Positions 25,786-34,399 of a DNA stretch of 64,000 bases are shown piece after piece. Under the pieces are notes generated by a model. It saw nothing but the letters and a program-made list of their open reading frames with translations. It was not told the DNA's origin and made no database searches. The position numbers and the translations under genes were made by a program. This DNA is from Gemmatimonadota bacterium (GTDB taxonomy: Bacteria > Gemmatimonadota > Gemmatimonadetes > Gemmatimonadales > GWC2-71-9): the NCBI GenBank assembly GCA_016874005.1, contig VGVQ01000001.1, positions 310,001 through 374,000 on the forward strand, read 5' to 3'. Position 1 is the stretch's first letter, and every line of letters starts with the position of its first letter.

Positions 25786-26852
25786 CGAGCCGTCCAATCG
25801 GTGTCTTTGCTGACCCGGCGCGCGAAGGCGGCCAGCAATTGGGCCGCTCGGTCGAGGTCGTCCAGCGCCACCATCTCGTTGGGGCTGTGCATGTAGCGAT
25901 TCGGGACCGACACCAGTCCGGTGGCGACTCCCCGGGTCGTGGTGAAAATGGCATCGGCATCGGTCGCGGTGAACCGCGGCGACGCCTGGAACGCGTACGG
26001 AATGTTCTCGGCCTCGGCGGCCTCGACCAGCAGCTCCACCACGACCGGGTGGGTCGCGGCCCCCCGCGCCAACACCGGTCCCCCGCCGAGGCGCACGTCA
26101 CCGTGGCGCTTCTTCTCGACCCCCGGCGTGTCGGTGGCGTGGGTGACGTCGACCACGATCGCCACCGTGGGAGCCAACGCCGTCGCGGAGGTGCGCGCTC
26201 CGCCGCCGGTGTAGGCGATCTCTTCCTGCGACGTCGCCACGGCGGTGACCGTTCCTTTGGGCCGATCCTTGGCCAACCGTCGCAGCGCCTCCAGCACGAC
26301 GAATGCCCCGATCCGATTGTCCAGGCTCCGACTGACGATCCGGCCGTTCGGCATGTCGAGAATCGCGGTGTCGATCACGCCGGCGTCGCCGACTCGAACC
26401 CGGGCGGCCGCTTCGGCCTTGCTGGTGGCTCCGATGTCGATCCAGAGGTCCTTGGCCTTGGTCGTCTTCTCCCGATCGTCTTTGTCCATCAGGTGGATCG
26501 CCTTCTTACCCAGCACCCCCCGGACCGGACCGTTCCGTCCGAGGAGCACCACTCGCTGGCCGACGAAGACTTGTTCGTCCCAGCCACCGATCGGATCGAA
26601 CCAGAGGTACCCCTCGTCGTCGATGTGCACCACCATCAGTCCGATCTCGTCGATATGGCCGGCGAACATGATCGCGGGCCCATCTCCAGAGCCCTTGACG
26701 GTGGCATAGGAGTTCCCACTGACGTCCTGTGACACGGAATCGGCGACGCGTTTTGCTTCATCGCGCCAGGTCCGGGCCGGACCCGTTTCGAAACCGGACG
26801 GTCCTGGAGCGTCGAGCAGCGAGCGGAGGAAGGCTAGGGACGTATCTTGCAT
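25782..26852 (-). CDS. M42 family aminopeptidase
   Basis: 356-aa co-catalytic metallopeptidase of the glutamyl aminopeptidase/endoglucanase-like M42 group. Seen are GHIDEIGLMV (metal ligand), the PDZ-like middle domain, SRSLDNRIGAF (bridging Asp), ATSQEEIAYTGGG (catalytic Glu pair) and VDVTHATDTP. No signal peptide, so it probably digests peptides in the cytoplasm. It heads the long minus-strand operon; a direct repeat lies just upstream at 26858. Confidence 0.9.
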   Translation of the reverse strand: MQDTSLAFLRSLLDAPGPSGFETGPARTWRDEAKRVADSVSQDVSGNSYATVKGSGDGPAIMFAGHIDEIGLMVVHIDDEGYLWFDPIGGWDEQVFVGQRVVLLGRNGPVRGVLGKKAIHLMDKDDREKTTKAKDLWIDIGATSKAEAAARVRVGDAGVIDTAILDMPNGRIVSRSLDNRIGAFVVLEALRRLAKDRPKGTVTAVATSQEEIAYTGGGARTSATALAPTVAIVVDVTHATDTPGVEKKRHGDVRLGGGPVLARGAATHPVVVELLVEAAEAENIPYAFQASPRFTATDADAIFTTTRGVATGLVSVPNRYMHSPNEMVALDDLDRAAQLLAAFARRVSKDTDWTAR

Positions 26853-26857
26853 CGGTA

Positions 26858-26883
26858 GTCGGGGTAATCGGTCGTCGGGGTAA
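26858..26883. repeat. 10-bp direct repeat in a divergent promoter region
   Basis: GTCGGGGTAA occurs twice (26858-26867 and 26874-26883), start to start 16 bases. It lies directly upstream of the M42 gene in the 130-base region it shares with the divergent lipoprotein gene. It could be a direct-repeat operator or chance. Confidence 0.4.
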
Positions 26884-26982
26884 CGGAGTCTTCAGGGTGT
26901 CGACTGCGGGCTCGGGCGCCTGACAGCGTTGCCCGGCTCAAAAGTAACCCCCGAGCCACCTTTCCGTTCAAGCGAGGTCCAC

Positions 26983-27657
26983 ATGAAGCGGTTGAGCAAC
27001 CTCATCGTGGCGGCCGTGCCCCTCGTCGCCGCGGCGTGCGGCGGCGGGGGAACGGTCTCGCCCCCGCCACCCCCACCGCCACCGGCAGCCCAGATCGCCA
27101 AGGCGGCCAACAGCGGCGACGAGCAGGTCGGCGCCGCCAACGCCACCCTGCCGCAGCCGCTGCGGGTCGCCGTCACCCAAAACGGCACCCCGGTCGCCAA
27201 CCGGGAGGTCAGTTGGCAGGTAACCAACGGGGGCAGCGTCTCACCGGGGACGAGCAACACCGGCGCCGACGGCATCGCGACGACCACGGTCACCTTGGGC
27301 ACCGCCCCCATCATGACCATCTCCGCGTCGAGTACCGGCACCAGCGGCGGGCCGATCTCCTTCACGGCGCTAGCCGCCGGGGCCAACGCCTCCGTCCAGG
27401 TCCTCAACAACCGGTACGAGCCCCAGACCATCGCGATCCGCGCCGGCGGCCGAGTGACCTTCGATTGGCCCACGGGGTCGAGCCAACACAACCTCATTCC
27501 CGACGACGGCAAGGACCGACCCAACGACCCGGTGATCCGAAACGGGCCGTTCTCGGTCGCGGTCACCTTCCCGACCGCCGGCGAGTATTTCTACCATTGC
27601 AGCGTGCATGGGAGCGCCAGATCGGGGATGTGGGGCAAGGTGGTTGTCGTTCCATGA
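26983..27657 (+). CDS. lipoprotein with Ig-like and plastocyanin-like copper domains
   Basis: 224 aa. A lipoprotein signal (VPLVAAACG) is followed by a Pro-rich linker. An Ig/Big-1-like domain (PLRVAVTQNGTPVANREVSW, then NTGADGIATTTVTLG) comes next, then a cupredoxin domain. The type-1 copper ligands are visible: His in SSQHNL, Cys-His in YHCSVHG, and Met in RSGMWGKV. It may carry electrons at the outer membrane or periplasm. The ATG at 26983 follows GAGG; the upstream frame is ignored. Its stop overlaps the barrel gene (ATGA). Confidence 0.8.
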   Translation: MKRLSNLIVAAVPLVAAACGGGGTVSPPPPPPPPAAQIAKAANSGDEQVGAANATLPQPLRVAVTQNGTPVANREVSWQVTNGGSVSPGTSNTGADGIATTTVTLGTAPIMTISASSTGTSGGPISFTALAAGANASVQVLNNRYEPQTIAIRAGGRVTFDWPTGSSQHNLIPDDGKDRPNDPVIRNGPFSVAVTFPTAGEYFYHCSVHGSARSGMWGKVVVVP

Positions 27658-28484
27658 TCCGCCCCGTCACGATCCTCGCCGCGTTGGGCTCGTTCACCTC
27701 GGTCCTCCAGGCCCAGGGCGATTGCTTTCCAGCCGGCAACTCCAACGAAGCAAAGACGTTCGCGATCTTCGCCGTGCCCTTGGCATTCGGCCCGATCGGA
27801 CCGGCCCGGTCGGAGGCAGGCCGGGTCGAGCTGGGCTTCGAGCTGTCCTACCTTCCCAACGTCGACCCCGCGACCGCGACACCCACCGTGTGCCGGCCCG
27901 GCAAGGGACCGGAGAACACCGACTTGCTCTTTGCGGTACCGCGGCCGCGAGTGTCGGTAGGCCTCGGGGCGGGTTTCGCGATCGAAGGCAGTTGGGTTCC
28001 GCCGGCGCGGTTGAACGATGTCGAGGCCAACCTGTTCGGTGTGGCGGTGAGCTACGGCACGGGGATCGGCGGGTCGGCGGGGATCGTCGTTCGGGCCCAC
28101 GCCACCTTGGGACGAATCAACGCTCCCATCACCTGTCCGGACCAGGAGCTTGCCAATCAGGTGAGCGAGTGTTTCCAGGGCACCCGCTCCGACGACCGGT
28201 ATCATCCCAACGTCGCCGGTCTCGAGGCCCTAGTACATTGGAGGGGTCGAGTCCAGCCGTACCTGGGAGCCGGTTACAACCGCCTGATGCCCCGGTTTCA
28301 GGTCCACTTCGTCAACTCGCAAGGAAGCCTCGATGACCGGAAAGTCGAGGTCGATCTCAACCGCCTGGCCGTGCTCGGGGGTGTTCGCTGGCAGGCCACC
28401 CCGGCCTGGAGCCTCGCGGGCGAACTCTACGCCACCCCCGGGGACGCCGTCACCGTCCGAACCGCGGTTCGCCTCGGGCTCTAG
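27654..28484 (+). CDS. outer-membrane beta-barrel protein, unknown
   Basis: 276 aa with a signal peptide (VTILAALGSFTSVLQAQG) and alternating strands ending in an aromatic/hydrophobic C-terminus (TVRTAVRLGL), as in outer-membrane barrels. Four Cys occur in putative loops (GDCFPAG; TVCRPGKG; ITCPDQ; SECFQG). It is translationally coupled to the copper lipoprotein, which suggests a joint envelope function. I cannot name a family. Confidence 0.65.
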   Translation: MIRPVTILAALGSFTSVLQAQGDCFPAGNSNEAKTFAIFAVPLAFGPIGPARSEAGRVELGFELSYLPNVDPATATPTVCRPGKGPENTDLLFAVPRPRVSVGLGAGFAIEGSWVPPARLNDVEANLFGVAVSYGTGIGGSAGIVVRAHATLGRINAPITCPDQELANQVSECFQGTRSDDRYHPNVAGLEALVHWRGRVQPYLGAGYNRLMPRFQVHFVNSQGSLDDRKVEVDLNRLAVLGGVRWQATPAWSLAGELYATPGDAVTVRTAVRLGL

Positions 28485-28511
28485 CCGCCGAGGTCGCATC
28501 GGCCGCACCTC

Positions 28512-29219
28512 GTGACCGAATCGTACCGCAGGCTCGACTCGGATCGGATCGCCGAAACCGCCCGGCGATTGGCCCGGCGGATCGCCGAACGTTTCCCGGA
28601 GTCGGGACTGGCTCGAGTGAGCCGAGATCTCGTCTTGGTCGTCGAAAAGGCGGGTCGCGACCAGGACTGGATCCAGCGGCCGATTTGGCCGCTTCGCGCC
28701 GTCGTCATCCTGGCGGTCACGGCGCTGATGGCGGTTGGCGTCGCGACGTCGGTGATCTTGATCCAACTCCCGGCGCAAGCGAGCCTCACCGACATGCTCC
28801 AGGCCATCGACGCCGGGGTCAACGACGTGGTCTTCCTCGGCATCGCGATCTACTTCGTGTCGACGCTGGAAACCCGTCGCAAGCGCCGGCGCGCTCTCGA
28901 GGCGCTCCACGCGTTGCGATCCATGGCCCACATCATCGACATGCACCAGCTCACCAAGGATCCCGAGCGAGTCAATCGGCCGGACGCAATCGACACCGCC
29001 TCGTCGCCGATCCGCGAACTCACCGTGTTCGAGCTGTCTCGCTACCTGGACTACTGCAGCGAGATGCTCTCGCTGCTGGGCAAATCCGCGGCGCTCTACG
29101 TCCAATCGTTCAGTGACCCGGTGACCCTGGCCGCGGTGAACGAGGTCGAGGACCTGACCAACGGATTGTCGCGCAAGATCTGGCAGAAGATCATGATCAT
29201 CGACCGCGGGGAGGCCTAA
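28512..29219 (+). CDS. membrane protein, unknown
   Basis: 235 aa. A soluble Arg-rich N-terminus is followed by two membrane segments (AVVILAVTALMAVGVATSVILIQL; GVNDVVFLGIAIYFV) and a helical C-terminal domain (RRALEALHALRSMAHIIDMHQLTK). The latter contains SRYLDYCSEMLSLLGK. I do not recognise a named domain. It starts with GTG 28512, 27 bases after the barrel gene. Confidence 0.65.
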   Translation: MTESYRRLDSDRIAETARRLARRIAERFPESGLARVSRDLVLVVEKAGRDQDWIQRPIWPLRAVVILAVTALMAVGVATSVILIQLPAQASLTDMLQAIDAGVNDVVFLGIAIYFVSTLETRRKRRRALEALHALRSMAHIIDMHQLTKDPERVNRPDAIDTASSPIRELTVFELSRYLDYCSEMLSLLGKSAALYVQSFSDPVTLAAVNEVEDLTNGLSRKIWQKIMIIDRGEA

Positions 29220-29258
29220 CGCCTTCCCGAGTCGGCGTCCCACCGCTACCTTGGTCCC

Positions 29259-30056
29259 ATGATCACCGTCACCGCGCTGCATCTCTACCCGTTGAAGGGT
29301 GCCCGGGGCATCTCGGTCGACTCGATCGCCCTCGATCGATTCGGCCCCCAGGGCGATCGGCGGTGGCTCTTGGTCGACGCCGACGGCTGCCAGATCACCC
29401 AGCGCGATGTGCCTCGGTTGTGCCTGATCGAGGCCACGCCCTCGGCCAAGGGCATCCGATTGTCGGCCCCCAACCTCCAGTCGATCGAGGTGGCGCCGCC
29501 GGAGGGCGCCGCCAGGCGCCCAGTCCGAGTTTGGGACGACATCATACCCGCCGCGCCCACCTCCGCCGAGGCTGACGCCTGGGCCTCCGAAGCGTTGGGA
29601 CGATCGTGTCATCTGGTCCACTGCCCTGACGACTCCCCGCGGCGGACCAGCCCGGAGTACGACCCGATCGGCAGCCCCGTCAGCTTCGCCGACGGCTATC
29701 CGATCCTGGTGATCGGGGAGGCCTCGCTCGCCGACCTGAACCGCAGACTGGCGGCGCCCTTGCCCATGAACCGGTTCCGGCCGAACGTCGTCGTCCGTGG
29801 TGCCGAGCCGTTCGCGGAGGACGGCTGGCGTCGTTTCCGAATGGGCCCGATCGTCTTCGACGCGGTCAAGCCGTGCGCTCGATGCACGGTTCCAACCACC
29901 AATCAAGCCACCGCGGAGCGCGGGCCAGAACCGCTCCGGACCTTGGCCACCTTCCGAAAACGGGGCTCCGCGGTGCTGTTCGGGATGAACGTGGTCCACC
30001 GAGCCGCCGGAACGCTGCGGGTGGGCGATACCGTGGAGATCCCGCCCACGGCCTGA
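29259..30056 (+). CDS. MOSC-domain protein (mARC/YcbX-like)
   Basis: 265 aa with the MOSC N-terminal beta-barrel (LHLYPLKGARGISVDS, GPQGDRRWLLVD) and the MOSC domain. RFRPNVVVRG and KPCARCTVPTTN contain the conserved Cys expected to ligate a molybdenum cofactor. Relatives reduce N-hydroxylated compounds. Length is that of the ferredoxin-free YcbX/mARC form. The ATG lies about 40 bases after the upstream stop. Confidence 0.88.
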   Translation: MITVTALHLYPLKGARGISVDSIALDRFGPQGDRRWLLVDADGCQITQRDVPRLCLIEATPSAKGIRLSAPNLQSIEVAPPEGAARRPVRVWDDIIPAAPTSAEADAWASEALGRSCHLVHCPDDSPRRTSPEYDPIGSPVSFADGYPILVIGEASLADLNRRLAAPLPMNRFRPNVVVRGAEPFAEDGWRRFRMGPIVFDAVKPCARCTVPTTNQATAERGPEPLRTLATFRKRGSAVLFGMNVVHRAAGTLRVGDTVEIPPTA

Positions 30057-30062
30057 TCGGTG

Positions 30063-30263
30063 TCAGGGCTCGGCGCGTGGCAGCGTGCGCGACTCGGGCC
30101 GAAGCGACAACGTCCGCTCGGCGAAATCGAGCCGCTCGTGGAGTTCGTTGACCTCGGTCCTCAGGGCGTAGATCTCGTCGAGCAGCTCCTGCGGAACGCC
30201 GGCGGGCAGATCGGGCAGACCTTCATCCGCGACCGCCGCAGCGGACCGGGGAACTACATCACC
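30063..30263 (-). pseudogene. 5'-truncated coiled-coil protein remnant
   Basis: The minus-strand frame ending at 30063 has clear coding character near its end: a coiled coil (ELLDEIYALRTEVNELHERL, then DFAERTLSL) with G/C at almost every third position. Upstream it runs into antisense of the HEAT gene, and no ATG, GTG or TTG lies at a plausible place. Small membrane-anchored coiled-coil proteins usually carry an N-terminal hydrophobic segment, which is missing here. I read it as the 3' part of a gene whose start was lost. Confidence 0.5.
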
Positions 30264-30857
30264 ATGAATAATTGGAGCGGATCGAGGCGGTGGCGGGAAC
30301 GCGAGTGCCTCGACGGGCCAGTCCGGGTGGCCTTGCGGGTCCGCGGCGGACGCGTCAGTTCCGCGAGAACCTATGTCGGCGGTGACTGGCCCGACCGGGG
30401 TCGGCCGGGTACCGACCTGGGGACGGTTGGCGCCGCCCAAGCGGCGGAATTGCTCCTCCGCTTGGCCAAGGACGGGGGCGACGACGACCTGATCTTCCCC
30501 ACCACCCTGGCCGACAGTATCACGATCTGGCCAGCGTTGCTTCGGCTCGCCAAGGACCGGGAAGCCCACCGATCGGTTCGAAAACAGGCCGTGTTCTGGG
30601 TCAGCCAAGCCGCAGGCGATCGAGCCGCCCTTGGGCTCGAAGAGATCGTCGGGGACGACGACGAGGATCGCGAGCTGAGGGAGCAGGCGGTGTTCGCTTT
30701 GTCTCAACTCCCCAGGGACGAGGGGGTCCCGATTCTGGTTCGCCAGGCCCGGTCCAATCGAGATCCGGCGATTCGGAGGAAGGCGATGTTCTGGCTTGGC
30801 CAATCGGACGACCCTCGGGCCCTCGCTCTGTTCGAGGAGATCCTCTCGAGGCCGTAG
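30264..30857 (+). CDS. HEAT-repeat protein, probably 5'-truncated
   Basis: 197 aa from ATG 30264. It contains the segment CLDGPVRVALRVRGGRV, then LGTVGAAQAAELLLRLA, then HEAT-like repeats (VRKQAVFWVSQAAGD; LREQAVFALSQLPRDEG; IRRKAMFWLGQSDDPRA). The open frame goes on to 30060, but that part is antisense to the coiled-coil remnant. Related proteins that I recall are longer at the N-terminus and begin with a signal peptide, so the 5' end is probably missing. A likely scaffold for protein contacts. Confidence 0.6.
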   Translation: MNNWSGSRRWRERECLDGPVRVALRVRGGRVSSARTYVGGDWPDRGRPGTDLGTVGAAQAAELLLRLAKDGGDDDLIFPTTLADSITIWPALLRLAKDREAHRSVRKQAVFWVSQAAGDRAALGLEEIVGDDDEDRELREQAVFALSQLPRDEGVPILVRQARSNRDPAIRRKAMFWLGQSDDPRALALFEEILSRP

Positions 30858-30894
30858 TCCGGAACCCGCAACGGTCCGGGTTCGTAGGGCATCC

Positions 30895-30931
30895 CGAGCG
30901 GGGGCTGGCAGCGGTGGCCGGCCCCCGCTCG
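30895..30931 (+). terminator. terminator hairpin after the HEAT gene
   Basis: A 15-bp stem with one T-G wobble (arms 30895-30909 and 30917-30931), a 7-base loop and following TTGTTC. A smaller hairpin (GAACCCG / CGGGTTC) precedes it, close to the HEAT stop. Confidence 0.7.
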
Positions 30932-31074
30932 TTGTTCGCCAACTCGTTGTCCCGGGCCAAGATTGGCGAATCTTCGCTGCTCGCGTTAGATATTCGGTGG
31001 GGGACTGTAGGGGTGGCCTGATCCCTGCTCAGTCTCCAGGGGGCGCCGTAGGGTACCGGAATCGGAGTGTTCGC

Positions 31075-32664
31075 ATGGCGCGTCGTCGTTTCCTAGCCAG
31101 TTCGATCGTGATCGGCCTGCCCCTGTTGCTCGGGGCGTTCCTCCTCCAGGCCAAGCCATCCGGCGACGGAGCCAGGCTCTTTTCTCAGGTCTTGCAGCGG
31201 ATCGAGGAAAGCGCCGTCGACTCGCTCGCCCGGGCGGCCATCTACGAACGGGCGGCCCGCGGCCTGCTCAAGAATCTCAACGACCCATACGCCGACCTCT
31301 ACTCGCCCGAGGAACTGGCATCCTTTCAGCGAAACACGTTGCGGAACAATTATGGCGGCGTCGGGATGCAGATCGAGAACCAGGAGGGCGCCATCATCGT
31401 GGCCCGGGTCTTTCCGCACACGCCGGGAGAGCAGGGCGGGGTGCTGGCGGGTGACCGGATTCTCTTTGTCGACTCGGCGGCGGTTACCGGTCTCAGGCTC
31501 GACGAAGTGTCCTCCAAGCTGCTGGGAACGCCTGGCACCGAGGTGAAGGTCACCTTCCAACGACCCGGGGTCACTGAACCGATCAAGACCACTTTCAAGC
31601 GGGCGGTGATTCGGGTTCCCGCGGTCCCTTACGCGCTGATGCTCGACGGTAGCGTCGGCTACATCCCGCTCCAGAGCTTCAACGAGTCGGCCTCCGGCGA
31701 CGTCGAGCAGTCCCTCGCGGCACTCAAGGCCAAGGGTGCCAAAGCTTTCGTCCTCGACGTCCGCGGCAACGGCGGCGGCAGCCTCGATCAGGCCCTCGAA
31801 ATCAGTAACCTGTTCTTCCGGCCTGGGCATGAGTTGGCAAGTGTTCGTCATCGAGGCCGCAACCCGGAGGTCTACCGGGCAACTCGCCAGTCGGTCGTCG
31901 ACTCGATGCCCATCGTCGTCCTGGTGGACGGCGCGAGCGCGTCGGCGTCGGAGATCGTAGCGGGGAGCCTCCAGGATCACGATCGGGCCCTGGTGATCGG
32001 CACCACCTCGTTCGGCAAAGGGCTGGTCCAAACCCTGTTCCCGCTGGAGGGGGGCTGGGCGATGAAGATCACGACCGGGAAGTGGTATACCCCGAGCGGG
32101 CGGTCGATCCAGGCGGAGCACGATCGGCTCGGCGATGAGCGCTTCGTCGAGTTTGCGGAAGACGAGCGAGCCGCCGATTCCGGCAGCCGGAAGCGACCGA
32201 TCTTCAAGTCGGATGCCGGGCGGACCATCCTGGGAGGCGGCGGCGTCACGCCGGATGTCGTGATCACGCCGGACACGTTGAGCACGCCCGAACGGGAGTT
32301 GTTCCGCGCCTACTCGCCCCAGGGCTCGCAGTGGTACGTCGCGCTGTACGGCACCGCGCTCGAGTACAAGAGCAAGGTCAAGAGCGATTTCGCGGTGCAG
32401 CCGGAGTGGCGGGAGGCCTTCTGGAAACGGCTCCAGGCGGCGAAGGTCACCGTGACCCGGTCCCAGTTCGACGCGGGGTCCACGTTGGTAACCCGCAGCC
32501 TCGAGCAATTCACCGCGAGGCTGGCTTTCGGCGATTCGGCTTCGTTCCGGCGGGCGATGCCGAACGATCGGCAACTGAGGACCGCGCTGGACTACCTCAA
32601 GCGCGGTGGGACCCAGCGCCAGCTCCTCGCCCTGGCCGCTGAGGCCGGAACCAAAGGGAACTAG
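31075..32664 (+). CDS. S41 carboxyl-terminal processing protease
   Basis: 529 aa with an N-terminal membrane/signal segment (SSIVIGLPLLLGAFLL). Next come a cap region, a PDZ domain (YGGVGMQIENQEGAIIVARV) and the S41 catalytic domain. The nucleophile Ser is in GASASASEIVAG and the Lys in TTSFGKGLVQ; VLDVRGNGGG is the oxyanion-region motif. The C-terminal 130 residues are an extra helical domain. It degrades or trims periplasmic proteins. ATG 31075 is chosen; the frame upstream is non-coding. It overlaps the convergent dehydrogenase by 4 bp. Confidence 0.92.
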   Translation: MARRRFLASSIVIGLPLLLGAFLLQAKPSGDGARLFSQVLQRIEESAVDSLARAAIYERAARGLLKNLNDPYADLYSPEELASFQRNTLRNNYGGVGMQIENQEGAIIVARVFPHTPGEQGGVLAGDRILFVDSAAVTGLRLDEVSSKLLGTPGTEVKVTFQRPGVTEPIKTTFKRAVIRVPAVPYALMLDGSVGYIPLQSFNESASGDVEQSLAALKAKGAKAFVLDVRGNGGGSLDQALEISNLFFRPGHELASVRHRGRNPEVYRATRQSVVDSMPIVVLVDGASASASEIVAGSLQDHDRALVIGTTSFGKGLVQTLFPLEGGWAMKITTGKWYTPSGRSIQAEHDRLGDERFVEFAEDERAADSGSRKRPIFKSDAGRTILGGGGVTPDVVITPDTLSTPERELFRAYSPQGSQWYVALYGTALEYKSKVKSDFAVQPEWREAFWKRLQAAKVTVTRSQFDAGSTLVTRSLEQFTARLAFGDSASFRRAMPNDRQLRTALDYLKRGGTQRQLLALAAEAGTKGN

Positions 32665-33701
32665 CGACTCGCTCGGGCGATTCGGTCGATCGCGATCCGG
32701 TCGGCCGCGTCGGAGGGCGGGATTTTTTCCTGGGCGGCGCGGTCGAGAACCATGATCGTCGTCTCGAAGATCCGGTCCACCCGGGCGAGGGCTTCCTCCG
32801 GTTTCAGCGCCAACACCTCGATCGATCCGCCGTAGCTGACCCCGCCGGCATTGGCGACGTAGTCGGGCACATAAGTGACCCCCCGAGCGGCAAGTTCGCG
32901 TCCGTGGCGTGGCTCCGAGAGCTGGTTGTTGGCGCCGCCGACGATGAGCTGGGCGCGGAGTTCGGGAATGGTGTCGTCGTTGAGCACCGCGCCAAGGGCG
33001 CAGGGCGCGTAGATCTCGGCTTCGACGGCGTGGATCCGTTCCGGCTCCGCCTCGGTCGCATCGAGTTCTCGAACCGCCCTTTCGACCTTGGCCCGGTCGA
33101 TATCGCTGACTACCAGCCGCGCCCCGGCGGCCGCGAGCAACTTGGCCAGGTTCATTCCGACGTTGCCGAGTCCCTGCACCGCGACCCGCCGACCCCGAAG
33201 GTCACTGGAACCCCAGCGATGCCTCGCGGCGGCTTCCATTGCCCGGAGAACCCCGCGGGCGGTGTGGGGCGACGGGTCGCCGGACACGCCGGCGAGTCCC
33301 GCCACGAAGCGGGTCGTTTCAGCGATGAACTCCATGTCCGCCGGTGAGGTACCGACATCCTCGGCCGTGATGTAGCTGCCGCCAAGCCGATCGACGAACC
33401 GACCGTGGGCGCGGAGAATGGCCGCCCGATCGACCGCCTCCGGGCCCCCGAGAATGACCGACTTGCCCCCGCCGAGCGGCAGTTCGGCGAGGGCGTTCTT
33501 GAACGACATCCCGCGCGAGAGTCGTAGCGCATCGACAATCGCGGCCTCGTCCGACGGGTAGTGCCACCACCTCGTGCCGCCGACCGCGGGCCCGAGCGCC
33601 GTCGAATGGACCGCGATGATGCCGCGATAGCCGCAGGTCGGATCGGAACAAAGAACCAGCTGCTCGTGGCCCAAAGCGGCGAGGGTGCGGAAGGGCTCCA
33701 T
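32661..33701 (-). CDS. Leu/Phe/Val-type amino-acid dehydrogenase
   Basis: 346 aa, NAD-dependent oxidative deaminase of branched-chain or aromatic amino acids. The substrate Lys pair is in LPLGGGKSVILGG and RGMSFKNALAELP. The Rossmann motif is VQGLGNVGMNLAKLL followed by VVSDID, and the late GGANNQL/YVPDYVANAGGVSYG region matches Leu/Phe dehydrogenases. Which amino acid is used cannot be decided. It is convergent with the S41 protease. Confidence 0.9.
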   Translation of the reverse strand: MEPFRTLAALGHEQLVLCSDPTCGYRGIIAVHSTALGPAVGGTRWWHYPSDEAAIVDALRLSRGMSFKNALAELPLGGGKSVILGGPEAVDRAAILRAHGRFVDRLGGSYITAEDVGTSPADMEFIAETTRFVAGLAGVSGDPSPHTARGVLRAMEAAARHRWGSSDLRGRRVAVQGLGNVGMNLAKLLAAAGARLVVSDIDRAKVERAVRELDATEAEPERIHAVEAEIYAPCALGAVLNDDTIPELRAQLIVGGANNQLSEPRHGRELAARGVTYVPDYVANAGGVSYGGSIEVLALKPEEALARVDRIFETTIMVLDRAAQEKIPPSDAADRIAIDRIARASR

Positions 33702-33778
33702 CGATGGCTCCGTGGCGGGGAACGAGATTGGCGCCGAACCAGGTCCAATCTAGCCCGTCGATCGCCGATGATCCGATC

Positions 33779-34399
33779 CTAACGTCGAGGGTTGTCCAAA
33801 GGGAGCGAAAGGAGCACCGGAACAGTCAACGTGGTGCCGGGCAGCCGGCGACCGCTGTCGTCGTACTTCTCCCACTGTGAGTTCGCCACGTAGACGAACC
33901 GCCCAGCCGCGATCGTGCCGATGGTCGGCTCGTCGGCGAGCGGCAGGTGTCGATCGAGAACCGCGACGGTACCGATCGCCCCCGTTCGGTCGAACTCGAT
34001 CCGGATCACTCGAGGCGGCGCGACCCCGTTCTGGATCCCGATCAGGGCGCCCTGATGCCAGCTCAAGCCGTCGACGCCGAGCGTGGTGGTCCCCGGCGGG
34101 CTAGGCAGGTGGCGGACCTGGCGATCGACCAACCCGACCGACAGGATGCCGTGGGCGTAGTCTGCGAGGTAGAGCCTCTGGGCCGCTGGGTCGATCGCGA
34201 GGCCCTGCAGGGATCGGAAGTACCGGTGGCGAACGAATTCGTCGATGACGATGCGATCATTGCGAAGAGCAGCCCGGAAAACCACCGGGCTTTCGCTGTC
34301 CGAAAGAAACACCTCGCCCGCTGGCCCGATGGTCAGGTCGCCGAGCCAATGGGGCTGGCCGTCGCTCGATACCGGCGTGGTTGCGATGTGGTCGGCCAT
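33779..34399 (-). pseudogene. SMP-30/gluconolactonase-like gene lacking its 5' half
   Basis: Up to 206 residues with beta-propeller repeats: LGDLTIGPAGEVFLSDS, SLQGLAIDPAAQRLYLADY, LGVDGLSWHQGALIG, and TIAAGRFVYVANSQW. Family members are about 300 aa with a signal peptide, so roughly the first two blades and the signal are missing. The would-be 5' end overlaps the start of the divergent NTF2-like gene, leaving no space for a promoter. Probably a deletion remnant; a misassembly is the alternative. Confidence 0.55.

Noticed and set aside
28230-29999. 589-codon open frame on the minus strand
   Set aside because: It is antisense to the barrel, membrane-protein and MOSC genes; its composition is that of a high-G+C shadow frame.
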